Made by a program: the position numbers and the translations under genes. The notes below the pieces were generated by a model. That model did not search any database, had not been told where the DNA came from, and worked only from the letters and a program-made list of their open reading frames with translations. Below are positions 1-12,350 of a DNA stretch of 64,000 bases, one piece after another. The stretch lies in NCBI GenBank assembly GCA_958450325.1, contig OY288253.1, positions 63,178,266 to 63,242,265 on the forward strand. The letters are read 5' to 3'. How positions within the stretch are numbered: position 1 is the first letter of the stretch; every line of letters begins with the position of its first letter. Source of the stretch: Agrostemma githago (lineage: Eukaryota > Streptophyta > Magnoliopsida > Caryophyllales > Caryophyllaceae).

Positions 1-205
1 ATAAAGCCGACTTTTAGCGATTGGGTCAACCCCGGTCAAAGTCGTTTCCGAGACACACAAAAAACAGCCACATAAACATCAAAAACTCAGCCCAAATAAA
101 AAACCCATCTCGAGGTCCAAAACATTGAACTCGTGCGACCCAGCTGACCCACTCGATCGAGTGCTCAGCCCACTCGATCGAGTGGGCCCAAATAAATACA
201 ATTTT
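1..205 (+). repeat. Ogre-family LTR fragment at window edge
   Basis: The stretch around 10-60 (tttagcgattgggtcaaccc, then cggtcaaag and cgagacac) matches the LTRs of the Ogre-type elements near 42170-42220 and, reversed, 41870-41900. It carries two copies of the CACTCGATCGAGTG palindrome. It is a divergent partial LTR continuing off the left edge. Confidence 0.6.
150..187. repeat. Pair of CACTCGATCGAGTG palindromes
   Basis: There are two perfect copies, at 150-163 and 171-184. The second extends to a 20-bp perfect palindrome, GCCCACTCGATCGAGTGGGC, at 168-187. The same motif recurs at 40534-40694, 41615-41725 and 52514-52602. Confidence 0.9.
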
Positions 206-509
206 ATTCTTATTTTTCTTAATCAACTCATTTAATATAAGATAGCAGTGAGAATAAACATGTTTTATTTAATATATTTTTTAGTATACATTGATATTTT
301 ATTTCTATAGGAGGTACGAATATATATGACGAACTTTGACTCGATTTATTGATATTTTTTTTATCATTATAATAATCATGTGATAAAAATATGATTTTAA
401 AGATATATATAAATATTATTTCTTAAAATTTTGAAAATAAAAAAATATTTCTTATTTTTTTTGAGAAACTTTAGTGGATAATAGCAATATTTTTTAAATT
501 TATCTATTT
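206..509. other. AT-rich spacer, nothing recognised
   Basis: Very AT-rich sequence without a convincing open reading frame, terminal repeat or RNA gene. It separates the LTR fragment from the GGGT-rich remnant. Confidence 0.6.
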
Positions 510-658
510 TCGGGCGGGTAACGGATTCGGGCGGGTTTTGACCCAATATATTCGGGTTTTTATCGGGCAGTCACTTTCGGGTTTCGGTCATTTTCGGGCG
601 GGTTTTTTCGGGTTTTTTTTCGGGCGGTTTCGGGTCGGGTCAGATTTTGACAGGTCTA
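510..658. repeat. hAT-like MITE remnant, ttcgggcgggt repeats
   Basis: Dense degenerate repeats of ttcgggcgggttt end in gattttgacaggtcta. Reversed, this end is TAGACCTGTCAAA, a typical hAT-type MITE terminus. No matching left terminus is visible, so this is probably a truncated non-autonomous element. Confidence 0.45.
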
Positions 659-760
659 ACTACAGTGTATAATGCATCTATATAATACGGGGAAGTTTGC
701 CTGCGGAGTATAATGCATATATATATAATACACACAGATGTCAAAATAAAAATTTCATTA

Positions 761-1027
761 ATGTTTTCGATGGTTTTTATTTTTGTGTTTGTAAATAAGA
801 CACAAACTCAGCCAGTTGCCTCATGCCCGACGATTGTAATGCAAAAAATTGTGATGAATTGGCCGAGAGCCCTATGCTTCATAGGCCTCCCTCGCCCCCC
901 TCATCCCAATTGCAAACAACCTCCGTCCCTTGAATTTCACATGCATGGCGTGTGGCCTGCCCTCGATAAAGGCGAAAGTGTGACAAGTTGTTCAGGAGCA
1001 TCCGAGTATCATCCCTACATGATCAAG
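761..1027 (+). CDS. RNase T2 exon 1 (signal peptide and CAS I)
   Basis: The ATG at 761 starts MFSMVFIFVFV, a short hydrophobic secretion-like segment; an upstream in-frame ATG at 713 is possible. FHMHGVWPALDKG near the end is the first conserved active-site motif of RNase T2, followed by a Cys. The exon ends AAG at 1027 before gtaagt. The rest of the protein lies beyond the retrotransposon at 21778-22293. Confidence 0.8.
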
Positions 1028-1095
1028 GTAAGTATAAGAACGGGGGCGTCTTAAAAACTTTGGGGGCCCATTTCGAGAATCTCGAGTTTGAGGGC

Positions 1096-1098
<3 letters not shown>

Positions 1099-1180
<82 letters not shown>

Positions 1181-1191
1181 ATGTATGTATG

Positions 1192-1242
<51 letters not shown>

Positions 1243-1307
1243 ATATATATATGTATATATATATGTATATATGTATATATATATGTATATATGTATATAT
1301 ATATGTA

Positions 1308-1378
<71 letters not shown>
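1099..1378. repeat. TA/TATG microsatellite
   Basis: About 280 bp of (TA)n interrupted by TG steps, inside RNase T2 intron 1. Open frames here (YIYIYI) are simple-sequence artefacts. Confidence 0.98.
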
Positions 1379-1381
<3 letters not shown>

Positions 1382-1429
1382 GTGGGTTAAAATACTATCA
1401 AATGACTTAGAATCATGGTGTCCAGTTGC

Positions 1430-2268
1430 TGTTTTGGAAAAAATATACCGGGTCTACGATTTAAGTTGCGGGTCAAAGCGATCGTCCTATAACTACGGGT
1501 CGGTGAAATCGAGACAAAAATAGAGAACGAGGAACAACGAAAGAAAATAACAACACACAAAGCTTGGTGACGCGAAAACCCGATGTGGGAAAAACCGCGG
1601 GGGGAGTCGGAATCCCACCAAAATTATACTATGAACTAGAAGAGATGAAGAAGAGAATTCAAATACAAGCAACTTTTCTCTAATTATAATTTTGACTGAT
1701 TGTGGGTATGTGAGCTTGGAATGGGTGTTCTTGGATGGTTTCTTTCTTTGTCTGCCTTCCCTTTTATAGTGCTCCCATCCGTTGCCTTTCCTCCTTAGAA
1801 TCTTCCCCCTTTAATTCTCCCTTAATTGCTCGGCCGTTATTTTCCTCATTAGTAGGGGATCTTGGCCTTTAATTCTCCTTGACTGAGTTGACTGCTGTTA
1901 CTACAATTACTCTTAGTTCCTTCTTTCTCTCCTAGTTTTTAGGGAGACTTTCTCATTTGTGCTAATGACTGTTGCTTCCTCTTTCGTATGGGCTAGGGTT
2001 TACCTTGCCTACTGGGCTGGTTTGATTGTATGGCCTGTAGCCTTATTCCTTGTTATGCTCGGCTCGGCCCATCTTTACGTATTATTCCGGGTTTACTTGA
2101 CTTGATGACGTTTGACCAATTTTGACTTCCGTCTTGTGATCCTTGACTTTGACTGGCATCTGTGAACCGTGAACCCTTATGTTGTTGACTTTTGACTTCT
2201 GACCTTTTGACCATCCACTCGTATTTTGCCACGTGGTATTCCGAAGGTGCAAATTTTTGGCCCGAACA
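1430..2268 (-). repeat. RT1 3' LTR (minus strand)
   Basis: 839 bp that read in reverse from TGTTCGGGCC to CCAAAACA, giving TG...CA ends. The same LTR family recurs at 16501-17420 and 20360-21279 (complete) and at 16230-16500 and 21280-21550 (partial). Confidence 0.85.
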
Positions 2269-2283
2269 AATGCCCCCAAATTT
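2269..2283 (-). other. RT1 polypurine tract
   Basis: Reversed, the sequence is aaatttgggggcatt directly before the LTR start TGTTCGGG. This is where a plus-strand primer is expected. The same tract precedes the RT2 LTR at 20345-20359. Confidence 0.75.
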
Positions 2284-2427
2284 CCGACTAAACTCTCTTT
2301 AGGCGGGAATTTTCGTTTTCTTCAGTTGTAGGCAGTTAGTTCTGCTTCTGCTAGCCTTGCTGGTTCTAAGAGAAAGCGTAATCTGTCCCCTCTCTCAGAA
2401 ATTACTTCTGCAGAAAGTGAACCTCTG

Positions 2428-2937
2428 GTGGCAGACCTTCCTAAGTCTACCTCTCATTCTGCCCCCAGATCCGTTGATGATGTTTCTGCTGGAGTGGTGC
2501 TCAAATTTCCTGAAGGCTTCGGTCAGTCTGTAGAGGATATGATTTTTCTGGATCATATGCTACTTTCTAGTCCCAGGTCTGTGCTAGAAAAAAGGTTCTC
2601 TAAGGGAATTGGGCTTGGTTCGCAGATTGTTGGCAGAGGAGTTTGGATGCTCTTTATGATGTGGAGGCGGAAGATCTGAAGGAGTCCGTTGATTTCCCAT
2701 TGCTGATCAGGAGGCTGATGGGTAAGAGAGCGTGGACCAGCAGGATCTCGTTGATGACCCTGGGGGAGATTCTGTTGCTATTCATCAGAGACCCAGGTTT
2801 CTGCAGGAGAATCTACTACAGTTCCGCCTCCACCAGAGAAGAATGTCCAGGCTGTGGACCAAGTTCTGCTGGAGTGATGTTACTCCTCCTTGGTTGTACT
2901 TTGTTTTCGGCTTGTGAATCCTGCATGGCATGAACTT
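2428..2937 (+). pseudogene. ORF antisense to RT1, between pol and 3' LTR; product unknown
   Basis: A reading frame starting MADLPKS with VVLKFPEGFG and FLDHMLL runs opposite to the element. It continues after frame changes into a segment with SLMTLGEILLL. The same ORF is present, better preserved, at 17585-18146 and 19634-20195. It lies between the end of pol and the 3' LTR, where Tat-lineage elements are known to carry extra, often antisense, ORFs. I recognise no domain. It may be a decayed accessory gene or a conserved untranslated region. Confidence 0.4.
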
Positions 2938-3743
2938 CTGATTTGTTAGTGTTTGCAAAAAATTCTGTAATGACTTCGCCTTTGCTCAGGGGAGCTAAGT
3001 GTGTTAGTTTTTTGTGGCACTTCATGCCTTAACAGCAGATCGTAATTGTTTGCTTTGGATCGTGATTGTTTGCGTTTGATTGTAATCGTTTGTTGTAGTT
3101 TTGTCTAACTACCTTCTGTTGTATGCATGCCTTATGTTTGTATGGTCGACCTTTGATATAGTGGTGGCCTGGGGTTTAGTTCGCCCACTCAGTCGGAGGT
3201 GCCACGCTTTGCGTGGGTGCTAAGTGGCGCAGGAGACTGTGATGTCCGGGTTGTAGGCACTTAGTCACAGACGCACGCCCTCTGTAGAAATTGTACACTC
3301 CACCAAATTAGTCACCAGCACTCAGTTTGAAAAAACTGACAAAAATTTGGCAAAGATAGGGAACACAATATTTGAAGACATATGTGGAAGCAAAAAATCA
3401 AATTTCGAAAATATATGGAGAGAGAAAATTAAATTTCGAAAATGTACGCAATAAGAAAATCAAACCTTAATGCCAAAGAAAATTGAATTTTGACGACACA
3501 CATAAAAAGGAAATCAAAATTTTATCTGATTTAAATATGCGGGAAAAAATTTGAATTTTGCTAAAAGAAAGAAAAGAAAACAAAAGAATGATAGGAAAAT
3601 TTAAATACGTGTTTGCGAGGTTTGAAAAGATTAAACCTGGGTTCTGGTGGAGGTGCACCTGGCAGAATAGATGCCACGTTTCTGGCGGCTGTAGCCCATG
3701 TTTTTGGCGGCAGTGGCCCAGATTGCTGGCGGCTGTGGCCCAC
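2938..3743 (-). other. RT1 3' non-coding region with GGC-rich tandem repeat
   Basis: This is non-coding sequence between the pol stop and the antisense ORF. Just after the pol stop (3678-3742) three tandem units of roughly 27 bp contain tggcggc(t/a)gtggccca. The remainder is AT-rich. The reversed homologue is 18852-19613. Confidence 0.6.
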
Positions 3744-4741
3744 TCAGAAGAAGTATTTCTTTAAGTGTACGATGTTCCATGGCTTTTGGATGATCTTCCC
3801 CTCCATGGTCATAAGTCGGTAGGCTCCGTTCCCAACTACTTTCTCCACTTGATAGGGTCCATCCCAATTGTAGGCGAATTTTCCTGCTCTTGATTCCTGG
3901 TGTTCTGGAAGACTTTTCTGAGGACTAGGTCTCCTTCCTGCAGGATTCTGACTCTGACATTCTTGTTGTAACTTCTGGCGACTGTTTGTCTGTAGGAGGC
4001 CATCCTTATTTGAGCATCGGTTCTGAGCTCATCTATAGTATCCAAGCTGCTTGCCATCTCTACCTGGTTCCTGTCTTCGGTTATGCATCCGTATCTATGA
4101 GTAGGCACTCTCACCTCTGAAGGGATGACCGCCTCAGCACCAAAGACCAAACTGAAAGGTGTTTGTCCTGTAGCCACCTTGGGTGTAGTTCTGTCAGACC
4201 ACAGCACCAAGGGGAGTTCTTCTGCCCATCTGCCCCCTGCCTCCTCCAGCCTTCTCTACAGGTTGTCTATCATAATTTTGTTGCTAGACTCCGCCTGACC
4301 ATTAGACTGAGGGTTTCTGGGGGTAGACTTGCTTAGTGTGATGTTCCACCTGGCGCAGTAGGCCTCCATCTTGTTGCCAATAAACTGGGATCCGTTGTCG
4401 CAGATGATCTCTGAAGGAATGCCAAACCTGCAGATAATGTTACGTTTTATGAAGAATATAACCTGCTTCTCAGTCACCTGAGGGAATGCTTCTGCTTCTA
4501 TCCACTTGGAGAAGTAGTCAGTCATGGCCAACATAAAAACCTTGTTTCCTGGGGCTCTCGGTAGCTTGCCAACAATATCCATCCCTCATTTCATGAAGGG
4601 CCAGGGAGAAAATACTGGGTGCAACGGCTCTGCTGGCTGGTGATTGACCGGTGCATGTCTCTGGCAGGCGTCACTTTTCTTAACATATTCCCTCGCGTCC
4701 TTGCGCATTGTCGGCCAATAGTAACCTTGGCGGAGTGCTTT
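3744..4741 (-). pseudogene. RT1 pol, integrase domain
   Basis: Read on the minus strand, the frame starts with the zinc-binding end YYWPTMRKDAREYV, then MDIVGKLP (first catalytic Asp), CDNGSQF (second Asp) and GQAESSNK (Glu). A C-terminal region with RTTPKVATGQTPFSLVFG follows and the stop is at 3744. These are motifs of Ty3/gypsy integrases of the Tat/Retand kind. A TGA just before MDIVG (from TGG), a TAG near 4257 and a frameshift near 3890 break it. The upstream part was separated by the CACTA insertion and lies at 10427-10846. Confidence 0.85.
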
Positions 4742-5485
4742 CACTACTACAAAATCCTTGGTTTCTTGACGCTTTAAAGGTGGGTTCTCGACGTTTTAAA
4801 GTGTCGCAAATTTAATTCTCGACGCTTCCAGAAAGCGTGGAGATTTTGGGCGTCGGGAATTCTCGACACTTTTTTATGTCGCCATTCTCGACGCATTAAA
4901 ACGTTGAATATTTTATTCAAGACGCTTTTTTGCGTCGGTACATGATACACTAAAATATGCAATCTCGACGCTTTTCTATGTCAATTTTTTTTTTCCCGGC
5001 CATTTTTTTTTCAAAGCGCGAGACTTTCTACTCCTTAAAGTGTCGAGAAATAATAATATAAAATTCAATTATCGACACTTAGATATCGTAAAAGCGTCGA
5101 GAATCTTATCATAAAGAATATAATAATAATTATATATTTCCAACAATTGACTACTGTTTGCGATTACATATTTATGTTGTCTAAAAAGTGCGACTCCACA
5201 TTTACTGAATTGATATCAATATACACAAAGATCGAATTGGTCGTTCAAAATACAAACACTTAATTAATTAGAATAATCACCAATCATATATATATATTTC
5301 GCAATCAATAAATAGAGTTTCATATGACGAATACCTAGAATAATCTCCATCCAATCATATATTTCGCAATCCAAAGTGAAATAAAAAATACTACAAAACT
5401 ACAGCATTATTTAAAAAGGTACGTGTTCTCCTCCAAAAATCCATGTTCGAAAACAGTGAGTCGATTTTGTCATGTTTCAATTCCG

Positions 5486-8345
5486 TCATCTTCTCCCTTT
5501 TTGTGTTGTAAGTCCTGTAGTGGTAAAAAATATAATAAGAAAAACTGAATAGACCATATAATGAACAGTAGAAAATATAAATGCATATTAGATAAATAAA
5601 TTACCTCGGGATCAGCAATGCTGTGCAAGATTATCTTTGCCATATTTGCACTCTCATCTGATGTTCCCCCACTACTCATTACATTCAAATTTTTTTTCAG
5701 TAACGAATTAGTCTCAGCATACTTCAATTGTAGCTCTTCATTTTTCTTCTTCATTCCCTTATTCTCCTCAGTTAACTTGTCCACAACCTTTTGCACATCC
5801 CGAAAAGCTGAAGTATCTTTTTCACTGCACTTAAATCTCTCTTTTCTTAAGATACTACGCACCCCATATATATCAGTTTGATTCACACCAAATCCGTAAC
5901 CCAGGGGACGTTCAGGGACCTCCTCCCCAAACATTAGCTTGTTAAAAACATCATTCTCAATTTCTACTTTGGACTTTTTAGGATATAACACAGTTTGAGT
6001 GTCAACATTAATATCTGCATCAATCTGAACAAAAAATTATTTAACTGATATACCTCTAACCTTTAAAAAAAGAAATAGAAAAATGAAAAGCAATTGGGTG
6101 GTAGATGTTTATAAGTATAAGCTTACCCGAAATTTCTCTGTTAGTGTGTCTTTCACAAAGGTTTCATATTTCCTCATATGAGTTTGCTTAAATATCTCCA
6201 ATTCACTCGGGTCTCTCTTATTCTTCTCTTCCTGTTCATTGTCAAAACTTAAATTAGTTATAGCACATTAGGTATTATACACACCCAACTAATTAGTATA
6301 TAAAGAGTGACAAATGATAGAATAAGTACAAAATCGGCTCGTATATTAGCATAGCTTGTTGACCCAGTTGTATGGACATGGTTATGTGCTGCTCGTGCCT
6401 CTTTTCCACATTGAGCGAATTTCTGCATAAGTACACATACTTTTAATCACCCTTATTTAATCACCATTATAGGTGGTAGATTATTATTACCTCTCCCTTT
6501 TCAGAATACCAATAATCAACCAACTGGATCCAACTATCAAGAGTATGTCCATCAGGCCTTGTTTGATAAATCTCCTCTTTTTTCTTTTTGGGTTGAAAAA
6601 AGGTCTTCTTCAAGTAATGCCTATATTGTCTCACACTTTTACCCGTGCGCTTGAGAATCCCTTGGTCGTAAGGATCACCATCAGGAATTATAAAACGGTC
6701 CTTAAATGGGAAAATAACAAATAAGTAACTTTATAATCTAAATAGATTTACAACTCCGCCCGAAGGCTTTTTTTTTTTAAAACGTACCCGAATCAGCTTG
6801 ATGATATCAGCTTTATATTTCGCATTGACACGACGCCAATTTGTTTCTCTAATGGGACAAAACCTTTCCTTCTTTGCAACATCTCCAATAAACCGTACAA
6901 GAATATGCCCTCCTTTTTTAAGTGGTTGATAAAACTCATTGAAGGTAACAAAATATTTAACTCCATTATCAATCCATACATCATGTGGTTGAATTAAATC
7001 ATGAACCATGTTGTAATTTCCTTCTGCATCTGCCAAAGCACACATGTAAAACAAAATTAAGACAACTAATACATCACCCAACCGCAAGGGTTATGAATAG
7101 TCATTCTATTCATTTTATTTTATCCATTCATCCTATCCAGGGACTATAAACAAGCATGAATAATACATCACCGGTTTATCCCTACTAAATAACTTAACAT
7201 TACAAGTGACCTTGACCAGATTACTACGAACCATAATTACTTATCATTTATATAAAACTGGAAACGTTACCTATGGACAATACATTCTCCTTTTCATTGA
7301 AGGCAACATCATCAGGCCAATCAGGTGCTGCCGTACGTCGCCTTAATATGAAAGCTTTTGGTTCATTTTGCCCAATTATTGGAGTGTCTTCACTGCAAAC
7401 ACTTTTTCTTGAGGATTTATGAATGGTGTATTAACCTTTGCAGACATTGGCTTATGAACATTGATTTTCGGGAAATCATTAACCATGTTGTACTTTCCTT
7501 CTGCATCTGTCAAGGCATACATGTAAAACAAAATAAAAATAACTAATACATCACCAGCTTTATATCTACTAAATAGCTTAACAGTACAATTGACCTTATT
7601 AAATTACTGCAGGTCACAATTACTTAACATTAGCATAAAACTGGACACATTACCTACGGACAAAACGTTCTCCTTTTCATTAAATGCAGGCCAATCAGGT
7701 GTCGTCGTACCTCGCCTCAATTTGAAAGCTTTTGGTTCATTTTGCCCAATTATTGGAGTGTCTTCATTGAAAGCACTTTTTTTCTTGACCATTTATGAAT
7801 GATGACGTATTAACCTTTGCAGACATTGGCTTATGAACATTGATTTTCGGGAAATCATTAACCATGTTGTACTTTCCTTCCGCATCTGCCAAAGCATACA
7901 TGTAAAACAAAATAAAAACAACTAATACATCACCAGCTTGATACCTACTAAATAGCTTAACAGTACAAGTGACCTTATCAAATTACCTACGGACAGTCGT
8001 GTCGGACACTCAAGAGAGACATGACACCGTGTTGGAGAGTCGGAGTAACATCAGAAAGGAAAAACAAGTAAAACTGGTTCAAGACATTTGAAAGACTTAC
8101 CAGCTTTTTCCTCCTCTCTCTTCTTAGCAGCTTTAGCTCTTTGTTCATGAATGAGTTTTAGCCTCTCTGCAGTGACCAAAACCAACAAAAAAGAAAGCGA
8201 TATGCGTAAGCAATGCAAGAGAGTATTTAGTAGTGATCTTGACAGCAAAATGTTAACGTACCCAAGTCTTTCTTCGCCTGATCTGTTTTTCCTTGTTCTT
8301 GTAGTTTCATGTACCTCTCGTGAGTCCTCTTCTTTTCTACCTCCT
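5486..8345 (-). pseudogene. CACTA 1 TNPA-like gene (plant Transposase_24 family)
   Basis: Several exons are read right to left. Lys/Glu-rich coiled-coil segments come first (EVEKKRTHERYMKLQEQGK near 8262-8345, then HEQRAKAAKKREEEKAG near 8102-8165). Next is a duplicated exon pair (7190-8000), then FVTFNEFYQPLKKGGHILV with RETNWRRVNAKYK near 6731-7000. The C-terminal part has VFNKLMFGEEVPERPLGYGFGV and a Glu/Lys coiled coil (5470-5991). This order is typical of the second (TNPA-like) gene of En/Spm-type elements, whose product binds subterminal repeats. Exon limits are approximate and the gene is probably inactive. Confidence 0.6.
7190..8000. repeat. Tandem duplication of about 380 bp within the CACTA 1 gene
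   Basis: Two consecutive copies of a segment containing ttttggttcattttgcccaa sit about 375-383 bp apart (compare 7350-7390 with 7725-7765). They differ by a 9-bp indel and scattered substitutions. A partial third copy of the unit's start follows at 7948-8000, and a related piece lies at 6990-7085. Confidence 0.8.
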
Positions 8346-8859
8346 CCCTGCCAACGTCATTTAAAATCAGCAAGTGTCGTTAATTTGTATTATTTCCTAA
8401 ACGATCTCTTAGGCCACTTATAATCGGTCTCGTCTACATATTTTGTAGTGGTGGCAGAACAGTGACGCGAACAATATGAGACGAGCCTAATAATCAGTGA
8501 CAAACTTCTTAATGAAAGTGAAAGGTTCCGATAATCGACCCACATGTATCATGAACAAGTCGATTAATTAAAAAAACAATCAACTAAAATTCACAGAAAA
8601 ATCAACAAAATAAACAACTAGTATCGTAATCACGATAAAGTTAAATCGATTCAAATCGACAAAACTTATAAATTGAATAACAAATTTAAGAAATTAATCG
8701 ATGAATGTTACCTTATGTTAATCGGCCGTGTACCTAAACTATCTGTGATGAAATCAGAAAAACAGTGGTGCCAGTAGAACAGTGACGCGAAATCAATAGC
8801 AGAAATAACGTGCCTGAAATGAAATTTCATGTCAACATCAGGCAATCGATTAATACGAA

Positions 8860-9560
8860 ATAACGATTATTATTCATCGTTATTATTTGAAATAACGAAA
8901 TACGAAATAACGTCATACTTGCAGCAGACATCAATATTATTCGATTATTATCGGAAACAGTAATCAATTAAGACGAAATAACGAAATCAATTGAAACCAA
9001 TAATCGAGTAATACGAAATAACGAGTATTATTCATCGTTATTATACGAATTAATAAAATACGAAATAACGTCATAGTTGCAGCAGACATGAATATTGTCC
9101 ATTATTATTGAAATAGATTAATACAATTAGTAGAAATCAATAGCAGATTAATATTATTATTATTGAATATTGTCTATTATTATTATTGAATAACGTCATA
9201 GTTGCAGCAGTAATCGATTAATACAATAGCAGAAATCAATATCAGATTCAATAACAGAAATCAATACATTGAGCGTGAACAGTACTATCAATTGAGCGTG
9301 AACAGTACTATCAATTGAGCGTGAAATCAATAGCAGATTCAATAGCGATTGAGCGCGAAATTGATTCAAAACATCGATGATAATCTGATGACAATAGCAA
9401 AAATCAATAGCAGAACAGTACAATCAATTGAGCGTGAAATCAATAGCAGATTCAATAGCGATTGAGCGCGAAATTGATTCAAAACAGCAATGAAAATCTG
9501 ATGATAAACAACGAAATTTAAAGATGATAAATTGAGCAACTAAATTAGGAAATTAATTGA
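8860..9560. repeat. AT-rich short-period repeats in CACTA 1
   Basis: Repeats of aatacgaaataacg at 8860-9070 are followed by units such as gaaatcaatagcagattcaa and gcgattgagcgcgaaattga, repeated about 125 bp apart between 9310 and 9490. No open frame of note is present. Confidence 0.7.
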
Positions 9561-9968
9561 TGAATTTGTTACCTGATCGATGTTAATCAGCGATGAGCGA
9601 TGATAATCGTTTGATGATAATGGTGATGCGAAGATAAATCAGAAGAACGGTGACCAATTACCAATAGAGATGATAACCGTGATTGATAAATAAGGAACGA
9701 AGGTGATTTATGAAGGAGGGAAAGCAGCGCAATGGGGATTTCGTTTGATTGATTAGGCGGTAATAATTTGGTTTCAATTTTGTTTTTATGTTTTAGTAAC
9801 CGCGCTCATCAGTTCTATCAAGGGATAGAATTTGGGATATTTTGATTTTTGTATTATCCTCGCTGTATTATACTCATAACCGCGCTACTTAGTGTGTTTT
9901 AATTTGTTTAATTATGAATAATATGTTTTGATATATTTCATTCACCGCGCACATAATATGTTTCTATC

Positions 9969-10264
9969 TAGGGGTGTTCAAAAATTGACCCGGACCGGAC
10001 CGTAAGGTCCGGGTCGGTCTAGACCGGGGCACGTACCGGTCCGGTCTCCGGGTCCCAAAAAAGTTGGTAATCGGTCCGGTCCACACTTTAAAAAAATATC
10101 AAATTTAGTGTATTTTTCCGGTCCGGTCCGGTCTTAAGAGGGTCCGGCCCGGTCTGGTCCGGGTTTCTTTGTTAACCGGTCCGGTCCGCGGGTTTGGGTT
10201 TTTTGGGTTTTCGGTCCGCGGGTCAAACCGGTCCGGTCCGGGTTTGGACCGGTGAACACCCCTA
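9969..10264. mobile_element. hAT MITE A (296 bp), GGTCCGG-rich
   Basis: Terminal inverted repeats are TAGGGGTGTTCA and TGAACACCCCTA, flanked by the 8-bp duplication tttctatc (9961-9968, 10265-10272), diagnostic of the hAT superfamily. The interior is filled with ggtccgg/ccggacc repeats. It is nested in CACTA 1. Related copies are at 51541-52070 (complete) and near 12350 (one end). Confidence 0.93.
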
Positions 10265-10426
10265 TTTCTATCTAATATTTTTTAATTTCTTTATAAATTA
10301 TTATATTAAATATATAATTTTCGACACATTAAAGGGTAGACAAAGAAAATTTGATAAAGGTAAGGGTAGACACTTATAAAAGTGTCCAGCTTAAAGCGTC
10401 GAGAATTTAGTGATTTTGTAGTAGTG

Positions 10427-10846
10427 TTTGTTGGATATACTCTTGCCCCCTGCATGATTTCCACACGCACCACTGTGGAGGTCATGCATAACCACCTCTG
10501 CCTCCTGCTGACTTAGGCACCTCAACTATGGTCCAGCGGCTGATCTTTTAAACATGACACCATCAATGAGGGTGTACCTGGACGCTTTCATTCTAAAACT
10601 CTGGGCTTCCTTCTTGTCTGCTGGCAGGATATCGTTTTGCAGCCATTCTTGGTAGGGTTTTCTCCAGTCTGGGATTCTTTCTTGTTCTGCTGAGGTGCTG
10701 CAGACTCCTGCCTCCTGCAGCCACTGCAATCCCTGGTCTGGTGAATTGTCCTCCTGCCTTAGCATCTGGTGTTCCTGTGTGCCTGTCCAAACTGCTGGCT
10801 CCAGTACATGGACAATGGGTATGGTGGAAACTACGCCTGGTTTGAA
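10427..10846 (-). pseudogene. RT1 pol, RNase H-integrase linker
   Basis: The minus-strand frame contains QWLQEAGVCSTSAEQERIPD, then SRYTLIDGVMFKRS and EAEVVMHDLHSGACGNHAGG, the start of the His/Cys zinc-binding domain. It joins in order to 3744-4741 once CACTA 1 is removed. Upstream pol (RT, protease) is missing because the sequence switches at about 10847 to the inverted duplication. Confidence 0.8.
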
Positions 10847-11363
10847 ATAATATATTATTATTATTATTTATTTATTTATTTATTTATATGAAACGGAAGT
10901 TGCATTAAGATCGAAACAAATTACAATAAGTTATTACTGTTGCTGTTGTTATTGCATTTCGATATTAATGCAAGTTTCTTTTCATAAAAAATTAATAATA
11001 ATGATAATAATAATAACATTGTTGTTGTTCTTGTTCTTGTTGTTAATTTCATTACTTGTATCTCTCAATGTTAATAATAATAATGTTGTAACAAATTATT
11101 ATTATCATCGTTATTGTCGTTGTTGTCATCATCATCGTCATTGTTATTATTATATCTTTATTATTATTATTTTATTATTTTCTATTTTTTTTATCATTAT
11201 AATAATTATTTATATTATTATGCACTCCATAATATTTTGAGATTTTGAAATAGATGTTACATTCAGCTCCTATCAGTCCAGCCAGCTCCTATCAGACCAG
11301 CTCAGCTCTTATCAGATCAGTTCAGCTCAGCCCAACCCTGTTTCAGCCGAAAAGAACAAGGCC
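10847..11363 (-). mobile_element. Truncated Harbinger-type MITE (left arm copy)
   Basis: One terminus (reversed GGCCTTGTTCTTTTCGGCTG) and its flanking tta are present at 11363-11366. The other end is cut at the (TTA)n tract where the inverted duplication joins RT1 pol. The complete element is at 26418-27115. Confidence 0.8.
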
Positions 11364-11600
11364 TTAGACCAGGCAATCCGGGCTGGGCGTCGCCGTCGGT
11401 CCAGTTCGGCACGGTTTTTGGGCACGACTGGTCTGATCCGAGTGAAAAATCGTGTCTGGCACGGGCACGACCTGTCGTGTCTCGGGTTTGATCTCGGTGG
11501 CGAATTGGGTGAGAAGCCCGTGTCTGGCACGAGTACGGCACACTGACAGGCACGGGTCAGGCACGACCCGGGCACGGCGGGCCCGAGCCCGAGAAAAATG
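11364..11600. repeat. GC-rich island of cgtgcc/ggcacg repeats (left arm)
   Basis: This GC-rich stretch in an AT-rich setting is built of degenerate ggcacgac/gtgcctg repeats. It gives open frames in several phases, none resembling a protein. It is probably the body of an old hAT-type MITE. The mirror copy is 26181-26417. Confidence 0.5.
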
Positions 11601-12284
11601 GTCATTTTTGGCCATTATGTCTCTTTCTTTTATTTATTTATTTTTTTTCCAATTTTTTTTCTTATAAATATTCATTTAATCCAACTTTATTTCACACAAA
11701 TCATTCTAATATATTTTTAATCTTCTAATCATTCTTACTCATCCTCTCAAATCTTAATACTCTACATTTATACTATTCTAAATTTCTAATAGGGAAAATA
11801 TTCTAATCTTATAATATAACTTATAAAAATAATTACTAATCTTATAAAAACTATAAATATAAAAATTATTATTAATCTTATAAAAAATATATATACAAAT
11901 TATAGTAATTTTAATATAATAAGTATTAATCTTGAAGTTGGATGAATTGAAGGTTTTGGATGCGTTTTTGGTGCTAATTTGCTATATTGAAGAATTGATC
12001 GTATCGGGTTTATGCCTTTATGGTTTTTTATTATCATCTATCGAATCTCGCTATTCGACCACTTTTCCGAATTTCTACAAGCTTTGTTTGCATTTTCTAA
12101 TTTAATCCCCTCTACTTTCATTTTGTTAATTATTGTTGTTTATTACTTAATTATAATCTTCACTCTTCACTTTATATGACCTATAATTCATTATAGGTCA
12201 GATCAGGCGTGATTAAGCACGGTACAATCAAGCAACGTTTAATCTCAAAAAAATCGATTTTAACTGATTCGGTATGCGGGTTTG

Positions 12285-12350
12285 GATTTTTTGGGGTTGC
12301 CAATTATCCACGGGTTAATCCGGGAGGTTTGGACCGGTGAACACCCCCTA
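12285..12350 (+). mobile_element. hAT MITE end fragment (left arm)
   Basis: It ends gaccggtgaacaccccct a, matching the right terminus of the GGTCCGG-type hAT MITE at 9969-10264. No left terminus was found. The mirror copy begins at 25431. Confidence 0.5.

Larger units (their letters stand above)
4742..10426 (-). mobile_element. CACTA element 1 (5.7 kb), nested in RT1 pol
   Basis: The ends are CACTACTACAAAAT and ATTTTGTAGTAGTG, flanked by the 3-bp duplication ttt (4739-4741, 10427-10429). Subterminal DNA at both ends holds repeated tctcgacgctttt/gcgtcgagaat motifs in both orientations, as in En/Spm elements. It contains one decayed gene on the minus strand (5486-8345) and no recognisable TNP2 transposase, so it is non-autonomous. 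Removing it joins the two halves of RT1 pol. Confidence 0.92.

Noticed and set aside
988..1523. Overlapping ORFs rich in Tyr-Ile
   Set aside because: They are translations of the (TA)n microsatellite; no protein evidence.
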